Of a stretch of DNA of 50,200 nucleotides, positions 1-7,656 are shown in pieces. Position 1 is the stretch's first letter, and the number at the start of each line of letters is the position of its first letter. The position numbers were made by a program, and so were the translations under genes. The notes under the pieces are model-generated. The model was not told the DNA's origin. It worked only from the letters and a program-made list of their open reading frames with translations, and made no database searches. The DNA is from Alphaproteobacteria bacterium (GTDB taxonomy: Bacteria; Pseudomonadota; Alphaproteobacteria; Micropepsales; Micropepsaceae). The DNA lies in assembly GCA_013697055.1 (NCBI GenBank), contig JACCXK010000103.1, positions 1 to 50,200 on the forward strand. The letters are read 5' to 3'.

Positions 1-36
1 CCGCAGAACAGGACAATTCTGGTACTCATGGGCGGG

Positions 37-777
37 TCATGCTTGCGGCCGGGTCAGAATGCCCAGCTTCAGAAGAAGCTGGCGCAGGGCGATGTAAAGC
101 ACGAACAGCAGGCGATGGATCGCACCCCTTACCAGCTTCATGCTGCTGACGCCGGTGATGCGCGGCCGGTGGGTGATTGTGACTTCGACCGGCGTGATGC
201 CGCGTTCCAGAAGGCGCGAGGTCACTTCGGTGGAATAATTCATGCCTTTGGCTTCCAGCCCCAGCCCGCGCAAAGTCGGCCCCCAGACGAGTTTGAAGGC
301 CGAGTTGAAGTCGCGCATGTTCGCGCCATGCACTATATTGCACACCAGCCCGCTGGCCCAGCTTCCAAAGCGGGCAAAGGGCACGTCTTTCTTCTGGCGG
401 ATGCCGATGGCGGCCTTGGCGTTCGTGCGCCGCACCGCCGCCAGCATGTCCGGTAGGTTGGCAATGGGAAACTGCCCGTCGCTGTCCAGCAGCAACACCC
501 AGTCGCCGTGCGTAGAAGCGATGGCGTGATTGAGGGCCGCCGCCGCGCCCTGGTTCTGGGCGAAGTGCAGCGGCCGCAGTTGGGGAACGGGCAACGTCAA
601 ACGATCCAGTATGTCGCCGGTGCGGTCCGTGGCTCCGTCATTGCAGATCACGATTTCGAATTCTGACACATCATCGCAAGCCGACAGGAAGCTGTGCCAA
701 TCGGTGACCACGGCCTCGATGCCTTCGGCTTCGTTATAGGCCGGCGCGGCGACGGACAGGCGAATGGGTTCGCTCAT
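37..777 (-). CDS. Family 2 glycosyltransferase (246 aa)
   Basis: The protein is a GT-A-fold family 2 glycosyltransferase, which would transfer a sugar from a nucleotide- or lipid-linked donor. The N-terminus has the GT2 start 'LSVAAPAYNEAEGIEAVV', followed by 'EIVICNDGATDRT' and the metal-binding DxD-like 'LLLDSDGQF' near residue 98. It has no multi-span membrane domain, only a weakly hydrophobic C-terminal stretch, so it resembles dolichol-phosphate-mannose-synthase-like or wall-polysaccharide enzymes. The start ATG overlaps the stop of the upstream TPR/OGT gene by 4 bases, so the two are probably translated together. This suggests a role in glycosylating a surface structure or protein. The acceptor cannot be told from sequence. 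The gene ends 36 bases from the window edge. Confidence 0.9.
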   Translation of the reverse strand: MSEPIRLSVAAPAYNEAEGIEAVVTDWHSFLSACDDVSEFEIVICNDGATDRTGDILDRLTLPVPQLRPLHFAQNQGAAAALNHAIASTHGDWVLLLDSDGQFPIANLPDMLAAVRRTNAKAAIGIRQKKDVPFARFGSWASGLVCNIVHGANMRDFNSAFKLVWGPTLRGLGLEAKGMNYSTEVTSRLLERGITPVEVTITHRPRITGVSSMKLVRGAIHRLLFVLYIALRQLLLKLGILTRPQA

Positions 778-3020
778 GCCGCCTCCAGCATGGCGATATA
801 GGCCGCTTCCAACTCGCGGGTGAAACGGGCGGTATCGAACAGCGGCATGGTGGTGCGGGTCGCCGTCAGCTTGTCGCGGATGGTTTTCAGTGCAGCGGGA
901 TCGCGCGCCAGCGAGAGCGCCTGGGCTTCATAGGCCCCGAAATTGTCTGCGATCAGTTCGGGCAGTTGCGCCGCCTGCAGAATGCTGGCGGCGACGCGGG
1001 CCGGAAAAGACCGGCCCGGAACGGTCAGCAGCGGAAGCCCCGCCCACAGCGCATCGCTGGCGGTGGTGTGGGCATTGTAGGGCAGGGTGTCCAGGAACAG
1101 GTCCGCCAGTTGCTGGCGCGCCAGATGCGCCTCCGGCGTGGTGCGGCCGGCGAAAATCAGGCGATCGGGCGCCACGCCGCGCGCAACGGCGTGCCGGCGC
1201 AGATTGTCCCGAATGCTGGCATTACCTTCCAGCAGCCACAGCACACTGCCATCCACGTCGGTCAGCAGCCGCATCCAGATGTCGAACAGAGGCGGCGTGA
1301 TCTTCCAGTTGTGATTGAAGCAGCAGAAAATGAAACCGGACTCAGGCAGCCCGGCTTCTACACGTGAAGGCGGCGCCGGCACGTCGCGTTTGGTGTCGGT
1401 GACCCACAGGGTGGTGGGCAGGGCGGTGATCTTTTCGCTGAAGAAGCGGTCCTGGTCGGGCGGCACCACCATGCGGTCGGTGACGATGTAATCGACAAAG
1501 TCCGAACCCGATGTGCCGGGAAAGCCCATATACTTGGCCTGCACCGGCGCGGGGCGATGCGCCAGCACCCAGGGCCGCGCGCCGCTGGTGTGGCCGCCCA
1601 GATCCACCGCGATGTCGATCTCCCATTCGCGCAACATCTGGGCGACTTCGCGATCATTTTGCTGGCGGGCATCGACGAAACTGTCGAACGCCCCCAGCAG
1701 GCGCCGGCGCATGGCGCTGTTGTCGTCGGGGCCGAAGGATACTGCGATGGTCTCGAACCGCGTCCGGTCGTGGCACTCGAACATCTCCACCGTCAGGGCC
1801 GCGGTGACGTGCTGGTGGAAATCGGCTGACAGGTACGCAACGCGGATCCTGTCATGGCCATAGCGTTCGCCGGTCCACAGCGGCGGCAGCGGACCGGGGC
1901 CGGCCTGGCGGACATAGTTCTGCGAACAGCGCAGCTGCAGTTCATTGTCGTCGTGATAGCCCATCAACACAAAGGGCTGGATCACCGACTTGCCCGCCAG
2001 CACATCGGCCTTGAGCCGCGGCGCCAGTTCGGCGGTGCGCTTCCAGTCGCCAATGGTGAGGGCGGCATTGGCAAGCCCGCTGAGGGCGCTGGGGTGATCG
2101 GGCGCCAGCGTCAGGACTTGTTCGTAAGCCGCCGCCGCCTCTTCCGGCCGGTTGAGTTCGGCCAGCGCATTGCCGCGATTGTAATGCGCGTCGGCGAAAC
2201 CGGGCCGCAACGCCACCGCCCGATCGCAATCGGCCAGGGATTCCGCGAAACGTTTCAGGCTCCACAGCGCCACGGCGCGGTTGTTGAAGGCTTCGGCATA
2301 GTTGGGGCGCAAGTCCAGCGCCCGGTCATAGCTGTCCAGCGCATCGCCCATACGCTTGAGGTCGAACAGGATGATGCCGCGATTGTTCCAGGCTTCGGCG
2401 AAACCGCCATGCACCGTCAGCGCCCGCTCGACATCGGCCAGGGCGTCTTCCGGGCGCTTCAGCTCTTTCAGCAGCAAGGCGCGGTTGTTCAGACTGTCGG
2501 GAAAATTGGGCGCCAGCGCCAACGCCCGGTCATAACTGGCCAGCGCCTCATCGCCGCGTTTCAGCTCGGCCAGGATGACGCCGCTTGTATTCAGTGCCTC
2601 GACGAAATCCGGCTGGATCGCCAACGCGCGCCCAACGCTTTCCAGTCCCGCCTCCAGCCTCCCTAAGTCGCGCAGCACCATGGCGCGCTTGGCCAGGGTG
2701 GCGACATAATCCGGCTTGGCCGCCAGCGCCTTGTCATAGCTGGCCAGGGCTTCGGCGAAACGGCCTTCCGTCTTCAGCACATTGCCGTAGTTGGACAGAA
2801 CTTCCGGCGCATTGGGCCGCAGCTTCAGGGCCTTGCCCATCAGTTCCAGCGCCTCGCTGTTGCGGCCCTGCTGCGCCCGCACCACGCCCAGCAGGTGCGG
2901 GGCGGTGGGATCCAAAGGCACCGCTCGCATCAGTTGCAGGTACAGCCTCTCGGCATCCCCCAGATTGCCGGTCTGGTGGAAGGCAAGCGCCTGTTTGAGA
3001 AGACCGTCCGGATTCATCAT
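774..3020 (-). CDS. TPR protein with SPINDLY/O-GlcNAc-transferase-like domain (748 aa)
   Basis: Residues from about 5 to 330 are at least nine tetratricopeptide repeats with the usual pattern ('ALASYDKALAAKPDY', 'ALASYDRALALAPNF', 'ALDSYDRALDLRPNY'). From about 385 to 740 lies a glycosyltransferase family 41 domain, with 'RIRVAYLSADFHQHV', 'DIAVDLGGHTSGARP', 'GFPGTSGSDFVDY' and the C-terminal 'AHTTASDALWAGLPLLT' plus 'ARVAAS' nucleotide-sugar site. Family members add GlcNAc or other sugars to protein Ser/Thr. In bacteria they often lie with flagellin or surface-protein genes. No signal peptide is visible, so it is probably cytosolic. It overlaps the GT2 gene by 4 bases. It faces the plus-strand gene at 3141 across a 120-base gap that must hold both promoters. 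Confidence 0.93.
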   Translation of the reverse strand: MMNPDGLLKQALAFHQTGNLGDAERLYLQLMRAVPLDPTAPHLLGVVRAQQGRNSEALELMGKALKLRPNAPEVLSNYGNVLKTEGRFAEALASYDKALAAKPDYVATLAKRAMVLRDLGRLEAGLESVGRALAIQPDFVEALNTSGVILAELKRGDEALASYDRALALAPNFPDSLNNRALLLKELKRPEDALADVERALTVHGGFAEAWNNRGIILFDLKRMGDALDSYDRALDLRPNYAEAFNNRAVALWSLKRFAESLADCDRAVALRPGFADAHYNRGNALAELNRPEEAAAAYEQVLTLAPDHPSALSGLANAALTIGDWKRTAELAPRLKADVLAGKSVIQPFVLMGYHDDNELQLRCSQNYVRQAGPGPLPPLWTGERYGHDRIRVAYLSADFHQHVTAALTVEMFECHDRTRFETIAVSFGPDDNSAMRRRLLGAFDSFVDARQQNDREVAQMLREWEIDIAVDLGGHTSGARPWVLAHRPAPVQAKYMGFPGTSGSDFVDYIVTDRMVVPPDQDRFFSEKITALPTTLWVTDTKRDVPAPPSRVEAGLPESGFIFCCFNHNWKITPPLFDIWMRLLTDVDGSVLWLLEGNASIRDNLRRHAVARGVAPDRLIFAGRTTPEAHLARQQLADLFLDTLPYNAHTTASDALWAGLPLLTVPGRSFPARVAASILQAAQLPELIADNFGAYEAQALSLARDPAALKTIRDKLTATRTTMPLFDTARFTRELEAAYIAMLEAA

Positions 3021-3140
3021 CTGTTTCTAGACCATAGCCGGTTCCACGCCCGCAAGTCCGCCCGCTATTTTCATTGCCGGTTAAAGTGCTTACCATCCGG
3101 CGCGCGCCCCGGAAGAGGGTGCAGGCCAGAGGAAAATCCC

Positions 3141-3701
3141 ATGTCGTTTTTGGACCGGCGCGGCCTTTTGACGGGTGCGGCCGCCCTGTTGGGCGCGGAG
3201 ATCGCGGCGCCCCTGGCGCGGGCGCTGGCGGCCGAAGCGCCCCCCGGCTTTATCCCGAGCCGCGCCTATTTCACCGCCGACCAGCGCAGCCTGGTGGCCG
3301 CCGTGAGCGAGCGCATCGTTCCCGCCACCGACACGCCGGGCGCCATCGCCGCCGGGGTGCCCGCCTTCATCGAGATGATGTTGGCGGACTGGTACGAAGC
3401 CACCGACCGCAACGAGTTCATGCAGGGGCTGGGCGTCACCGAAGGCTATTGCCGGGTGCATTACGAAAAGCCCTGCGCGGCGGTGACGCCGCAGCAGCTG
3501 GACGCGGTGCTGACCCTCGCCATGGAAAACAAGATTTCCGGCCTGCCGGCCAATTTTTTCCAGCATCTGCGCCAGATCGTGGTGCTGGGCTATTACACCA
3601 GCGAGATCGGCTGCAAGCAGGAGCGGGTCTATCTGCCGGTGCCGGGCCGCTATGACGGCAAATATCCTTACGCCGATGTCCGGCGCGTCTTTTCGTCCTG
3701 A
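3141..3701 (+). CDS. Gluconate 2-dehydrogenase subunit 3-like protein, Tat-exported (186 aa)
   Basis: This is the small partner subunit (gluconate 2-dehydrogenase subunit 3 family) of membrane or periplasmic FAD sugar dehydrogenases. Known members assist export and electron transfer of the GMC flavoprotein. The ATG at 3141 is chosen over upstream in-frame starts because it gives a clean twin-arginine leader: 'LDRRGLLTGAAALL' followed by an Ala-rich hydrophobic segment ending near 'ALAAEA'. The mature part contains the family's 'YFTADQRSLVAAVSERIVPATDTPGA' region (residues about 42-67) and the terminal 'YPYADVRRVF'. The GMC gene starts 10 bases downstream, so the pair forms one transcript. The flavoprotein itself has no signal and would be exported by this subunit. 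Confidence 0.9.
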   Translation: MSFLDRRGLLTGAAALLGAEIAAPLARALAAEAPPGFIPSRAYFTADQRSLVAAVSERIVPATDTPGAIAAGVPAFIEMMLADWYEATDRNEFMQGLGVTEGYCRVHYEKPCAAVTPQQLDAVLTLAMENKISGLPANFFQHLRQIVVLGYYTSEIGCKQERVYLPVPGRYDGKYPYADVRRVFSS

Positions 3702-3711
3702 GCGGTGATGC

Positions 3712-5400
3712 ATGGCTTATGATTTCGACGCTATCGTTATCGGGTCCGGCATCAGCGGCGGCTGGGCGGCGAAGGAACTGACGGAAAAAGGCATGAAGGT
3801 CCTGATGCTGGACCGCGGCCGCATGGTCGAGCATCGCAAGGATTACATCACCGAAGGCAAGGGGCCGTGGGCTTTGCCGTTTCGCGGCAACCTGCCGCCC
3901 GAGCAGGTCGAGCGCGATTACCAGATGGCCAAGTGGGGCGGCGCCAACCTGACCCAGCAGACCCATTACTACAACAATGACCGGCTGAACCCGATCGACT
4001 ATGAGAATTCCAAGCCGTTCCGCTGGGTGCGGCCCAACCAGGTGGGCGGCAAGTCGCTGATCTGGGGCCGGGTGGCGCTGCGCTGGAGCAAGATCGACTT
4101 CGAAGCCAACAAGCGCGACGGCCACGGCAGCCCCTGGCCGATCGAGTATGACGAGGTCGCGCCCTGGTATTCCTATGTCGAAAAGTATGCCGGCATTGCA
4201 GGCTCGAAAGAAGGCTTGCCGCAATTGCCGGATGGCGAATACCAGCCGCCGCATCCGATGAACGCGGCGGAAATCTGGGTCAAGGACCGGTTGGAAAAGG
4301 CCATCCCCGGCCGCAAGCTGATCTCCACCCGCACCGCCAACATGACCGAGGACAAGCCGGAGCAGGGCCGCGCCCGCTGCCAGAGCCGTTCGATGTGCGC
4401 GCGGGGCTGTTCGTTCGGCGCTTACTTCTCCACCCAGGCGGTGACGTTGCCGGCGGCGCGCAAGACGGGAAACCTGACCTTGCTGTCCGACCAGGTGGTC
4501 ACAAACCTGGAATATGATCCCAAGACCAGGCGCGTTACCGGCGTGCGGGTGGTGGACGCCAATACCCTGCAGGCCAAGGTTCACACGTCGCGCATCGTGT
4601 TCGTCTGCGCCTCGGCCATGGCTTCGACGCAGATTTTGCTGAACTCGCGCCTGCCGGGCAGTGAACGCAGCTTTGCCGATTCCAGCGGCCTCTTGGGCCA
4701 TTACATCATGGACCATGCTTTCCGCACCGGCTTCTGGGGCACGGTGCCGGATCCGGCGCTGGAACCGTTCATCACCTATGGCCGCCGGCCCAATGGCGTT
4801 TACATTCCCCGCTTCCGCAACCTGAATGGCCAGGATACCGATGCCGATTTCGTGCGCGGCTATGGCATGCAGGGCGCCGCCGGGCGCAGTGTGGCGCAGC
4901 CGCGCGGCTTCGGCGCGGCGATGAAGGAGGGCATGCGCGGTTATGGTCCCTGGACCATCCGCTTCACCGCCTTCGGCGAGTGTCTGCCCTACAAGGACAA
5001 CACGCTGTCTTTGAACCCGGCCAAGCTGGACCGTTTCGGCGTGCCGCTGGCGGTGTTCAATGTCACCTTCCGTGACAATGAACAGAAGATGCTGCGCGAT
5101 GCGGCGTTGCAGGGCGAAGCCATGATGAAGGCCTCGGGGCTGGTGGATGTCGGCTCCTCCAACGAGGAGCATGTGCCCGGCGACGCCATTCACGAGATGG
5201 GTGGAGCCGTCATGGGCGCTGATCCGCGCGCGTCAGTGGTCAATCGCTGGAGCCAGTTGCACGACGCCGCCAATGTCTTCGTCACCGACGGATCGCAGAT
5301 GGCATCGACCTCTTGCGTCAATCCGTCGATGACCTTCATGGCGCTGACGGCGCGTGCCGCCGATCATGCGGTGAAGCTGGTAAAGGCCGGCACGATCTAA
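3712..5400 (+). CDS. GMC-family FAD oxidoreductase, sugar dehydrogenase type (562 aa)
   Basis: A flavoprotein dehydrogenase that probably oxidises a sugar, glycoside or polyol in the periplasm. The N-terminal dinucleotide motif is 'IVIGSGISGGWAAKEL' (GSGISGG at residues 11-17). The C-terminal catalytic signature is 'HEMGGAVMG' with His494 and 'CVNPSMTFMALTARAADHA' with Asn537, the His/Asn pair usual in bacterial glucoside or gluconate dehydrogenases. Internal 'CQSRSMCARGCSFGAYFST' is a Cys-rich loop also common in these enzymes. It has no signal peptide of its own. Export is inferred from the Tat-bearing subunit-3 gene 10 bases upstream. The closest functional comparison is glucoside 3-dehydrogenase. 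The exact substrate and oxidised carbon are not determined by the sequence. Confidence 0.93.
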   Translation: MAYDFDAIVIGSGISGGWAAKELTEKGMKVLMLDRGRMVEHRKDYITEGKGPWALPFRGNLPPEQVERDYQMAKWGGANLTQQTHYYNNDRLNPIDYENSKPFRWVRPNQVGGKSLIWGRVALRWSKIDFEANKRDGHGSPWPIEYDEVAPWYSYVEKYAGIAGSKEGLPQLPDGEYQPPHPMNAAEIWVKDRLEKAIPGRKLISTRTANMTEDKPEQGRARCQSRSMCARGCSFGAYFSTQAVTLPAARKTGNLTLLSDQVVTNLEYDPKTRRVTGVRVVDANTLQAKVHTSRIVFVCASAMASTQILLNSRLPGSERSFADSSGLLGHYIMDHAFRTGFWGTVPDPALEPFITYGRRPNGVYIPRFRNLNGQDTDADFVRGYGMQGAAGRSVAQPRGFGAAMKEGMRGYGPWTIRFTAFGECLPYKDNTLSLNPAKLDRFGVPLAVFNVTFRDNEQKMLRDAALQGEAMMKASGLVDVGSSNEEHVPGDAIHEMGGAVMGADPRASVVNRWSQLHDAANVFVTDGSQMASTSCVNPSMTFMALTARAADHAVKLVKAGTI

Positions 5401-5419
5401 AACAACCATGGGGGCAGGG

Positions 5420-6400
5420 ATGAAGATTTGGGCAGGATGTGTGTTGCTGGCTTTGCTAGCGGTACCAGTGATGGCGGCGGAGCCGCGCAAGCCGGGTGAA
5501 TATCCGCCGACGGCAGACTCGATCCCGCAACCCGGTGTGCCGAAAGGCAAGCTGATCGGGCCGCTGGAATTTCGCAGCAAGGTCATCGCGAACACGGTGC
5601 GCCGCTACTGGATCTATGTCCCCGCCAAGTATGATCCCAAATCGCCGCCCAACCTGCTGGTGTTTCAGGACGGCCAACGCGCGATCAATCCGCAAGGTCC
5701 GCTGAACATCCCGGTGGTACTGGATAATTTGATCGCCAAGGGCGACATTCCGCAGACTTTGGGCATCTTCATCACCCCGGGCAACACGGGTACTGAGCAT
5801 TATCCCGACGGGTTGGGACCGGCCGGCTGCACGGGATATGCCTGCACCGGCAATCCCAATCACCGGGCGCCGGAATATGACGCCCTCAGCGACGCCTATA
5901 CCCGCATGCTGATCGACGAGATCATGCCGGAAGTCGCCAAAACTTATAAATTCACCGATGACCCGAAGAAGCGCGCCATCGGCGGTACCTCAAGCGGCGC
6001 CATCTGCGCCTGGACAGTGGCGTGGCACCGCCCCGACGCCTTCGGCAATGTCATCAGCATGATCGGCAGCTACACCTCCATCGGCTATGTACCGGCGACC
6101 GCCGATCATCCCATGATCCCCGGCGGCGACACCTATCCCGGCCTCATCCGCAAAAGTCCGATCCGCCCCATCCGCATTTTCCTGCAGGACGGCACCGCGG
6201 ACCTCAACAACGAGCATGGCAACTGGCATCTGGCCAATGAGCAGATGGTGTCGTCGCTGCTCTGGGCCAATTCAAACGCCGATGAAAAGAAGATTCCCGG
6301 CGCGCGCTATGACGTGCGCTTTGAATGGGGGGACGGCGCCCATTCCGACGTCCATGGCGGGTGGTTGTTGCCGGGGATTTTGCGGTGGATGTTTGGGTGA
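5420..6400 (+). CDS. Secreted alpha/beta-hydrolase esterase, Fes/feruloyl-esterase-like (326 aa)
   Basis: The protein belongs to the putative esterase (enterochelin esterase/feruloyl esterase-like) alpha/beta-hydrolases. A Sec signal follows the start ('MKIWAGCVLLALLAVPVMAAEP'-type leader, cleaved after AMAA-like VMAA). An ATG twelve bases upstream at 5408 is also in frame. I prefer 5420 because it begins right at the Lys-hydrophobic leader. The nucleophile elbow is 'GGTSSGAICAW' (Ser near residue 191), with acid candidate in 'FLQDGTADLNN' and His in 'GDGAHSDVHGGW'. It sits 19 bases after the GMC gene and is likely co-transcribed. It may remove ester decorations from the same carbohydrate substrate. 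Two hairpins follow its stop codon. Confidence 0.86.
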   Translation: MKIWAGCVLLALLAVPVMAAEPRKPGEYPPTADSIPQPGVPKGKLIGPLEFRSKVIANTVRRYWIYVPAKYDPKSPPNLLVFQDGQRAINPQGPLNIPVVLDNLIAKGDIPQTLGIFITPGNTGTEHYPDGLGPAGCTGYACTGNPNHRAPEYDALSDAYTRMLIDEIMPEVAKTYKFTDDPKKRAIGGTSSGAICAWTVAWHRPDAFGNVISMIGSYTSIGYVPATADHPMIPGGDTYPGLIRKSPIRPIRIFLQDGTADLNNEHGNWHLANEQMVSSLLWANSNADEKKIPGARYDVRFEWGDGAHSDVHGGWLLPGILRWMFG

Positions 6401-6406
6401 GGAACG

Positions 6407-6447
6407 ACCGGCAAAGCCGGTCAAATCGGTCCAGTGGACCGATTTGA
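6407..6447. terminator. Two adjacent perfect hairpins between convergent genes
   Basis: Stem 1 is ACCGGC-AAA-GCCGGT (6407-6421). Stem 2 is a 12-bp perfect stem TCAAATCGGTCC-AGT-GGACCGATTTGA (6421-6447). They lie between the plus-strand esterase stop (6400) and the minus-strand amidohydrolase stop (6507), where transcripts from both sides must end. There is no long T run. A REP-like extragenic palindrome is the alternative reading. Confidence 0.6.
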
Positions 6448-6506
6448 GTGACGAACGCCGCGAGCTTGGGCGAGCGGCGGGTGGCTGCCGTTGAGGCGCG
6501 CTAAGC

Positions 6507-7448
6507 TCAGGCCTTCAGCCCCAACATCCGATGCGCGTTGGTCCAGACCAGCTTCCTGAACACCGGCTTTGACGTCGAGGCGGTGAGAAGCTTCAGGGTT
6601 TCCTGCGCCACGCATTTGCCGCGCATGCGCGGGGCAACGCGGTCGGAATTCTGTGCCGCGCCGCCGCCTTTGCCGTCCTCGCAATTGCAGTCGCTGCCGA
6701 AATGCAGCTTGTCCTGGTGGCGGTTCAGGAAATCCCTGGTGAAATCCGCATCGCGCGACAGGGCATTGTTGGCGGAGTTGGCGCTCATGTCGGCAAACAG
6801 GTTCGGATAGTCCGACAACAGCTTGTCGCTGACCCCGCCCGGCACGATCGGGCCGGTGGGATAGGCTTCCTGCTCATGATAGTCGGCGCTGATATTGGCC
6901 CAGAAGGCGTCGGCATGGGCGATGAACTTGGTGCGCGGATAGGCCTTGAGCATGCCTGCGAATTTCTTGATGCCGGTATTGTAGCCGCCGGGCGCCGCGG
7001 GCTGGCCGATCTCCTGGAAATGGATCAACACCGGCACGTTCAGTTCCGCCGCCAGGTCATAGACGCGGCGCATCTCCGGGCCGTCGGCCGCCACCGGATA
7101 TTTCAGTTCGCCAAAACCTTTTGCGCCGGCTTTCACCGCCTGAGTGAGAATCTGATCCGCGCCCGGCTTGGTGATGTCGGTCGCAGCGAACCAGCAAGGA
7201 AACATCGCGGAAGGCTTGGCCTGCCCAGGCCCCAAAGGCGCCGCCGGGTCGTAGCGGGTGAGAAGATTGGCAGCGGTGATGCCGGCGCCCTGCTGGTGGG
7301 CGATATTGAGTTCCGGCGTGGAACGCACATGGAAATGCATGTCGATCACCGGCGAGGACCAGGCCGGCGCCGTTTGTGCGCGGGCAGGGGCCACGGCAAA
7401 CGCGCCTAATCCTGTCAAAACGGTGCGTCTTTTTAAGCGGTTCGACAT
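6507..7448 (-). CDS. Tat-exported amidohydrolase, Amidohydro_2-type TIM barrel (313 aa)
   Basis: A metal-dependent TIM-barrel hydrolase or decarboxylase of the amidohydrolase_2 type. The start at 7448 is set by a strong ribosome site (GGAGGAACC before ATG) and gives a twin-arginine leader 'LKRRTVLTGLGAFAVAPARAQ'. Metal ligands appear as 'VIDMHFH' (His38, His40), 'VLIHFQE', 'KFIAHADAFW' and the acidic 'HFGSDCNCEDGKGGG'. The family includes 2-pyrone-4,6-dicarboxylate lactonase and amino-carboxymuconate decarboxylase relatives. Those are mostly cytosolic, so export is notable. The Cys-rich 'CNCEDGKGGG' insertion next to the catalytic Asp is unusual. It is divergent from the haem protein at 7657, with a shared upstream region of about 200 bases. 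Confidence 0.85.
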   Translation of the reverse strand: MSNRLKRRTVLTGLGAFAVAPARAQTAPAWSSPVIDMHFHVRSTPELNIAHQQGAGITAANLLTRYDPAAPLGPGQAKPSAMFPCWFAATDITKPGADQILTQAVKAGAKGFGELKYPVAADGPEMRRVYDLAAELNVPVLIHFQEIGQPAAPGGYNTGIKKFAGMLKAYPRTKFIAHADAFWANISADYHEQEAYPTGPIVPGGVSDKLLSDYPNLFADMSANSANNALSRDADFTRDFLNRHQDKLHFGSDCNCEDGKGGGAAQNSDRVAPRMRGKCVAQETLKLLTASTSKPVFRKLVWTNAHRMLGLKA

Positions 7449-7506
7449 GGTTCCTCCGGCAGGATTGGTTAGCGACCAAGCTAACCCATTGCGCCGGCTT
7501 GTGGAG

Positions 7507-7527
7507 GAATGCTGCATCGCAGCATTC
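7507..7527. promoter_or_regulatory. Perfect 9-bp inverted repeat in a divergent promoter region
   Basis: GAATGCTGC (7507-7515), ATC spacer, GCAGCATTC (7519-7527). It lies 59 bases upstream of the minus-strand amidohydrolase start and 130 bases upstream of the plus-strand haem-protein start, where an operator controlling both would be placed. A small hairpin in a leader transcript is the other possibility. Confidence 0.4.
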
Positions 7528-7656
7528 GTTCGCACTCGCGGTAAAGTTCCGTTCCAAACTGGTGTTCACTTTACTTGGAAGATCGGGGATAAGAAGTTTG
7601 GTAGAGGGACTCGCCAAAGGCGCAAAAGCGCCATGGCGACAGGGAGTTGCGCGTTC

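Noticed and set aside
1-36. Left-edge sequence
   Set aside because: Too short to hold a feature. Nothing is seen beyond the end of the GT2 gene.
3436-5193. A 585-codon open frame on the minus strand
   Set aside because: Antisense to the GMC flavoprotein and its subunit gene, whose catalytic and FAD motifs are intact.
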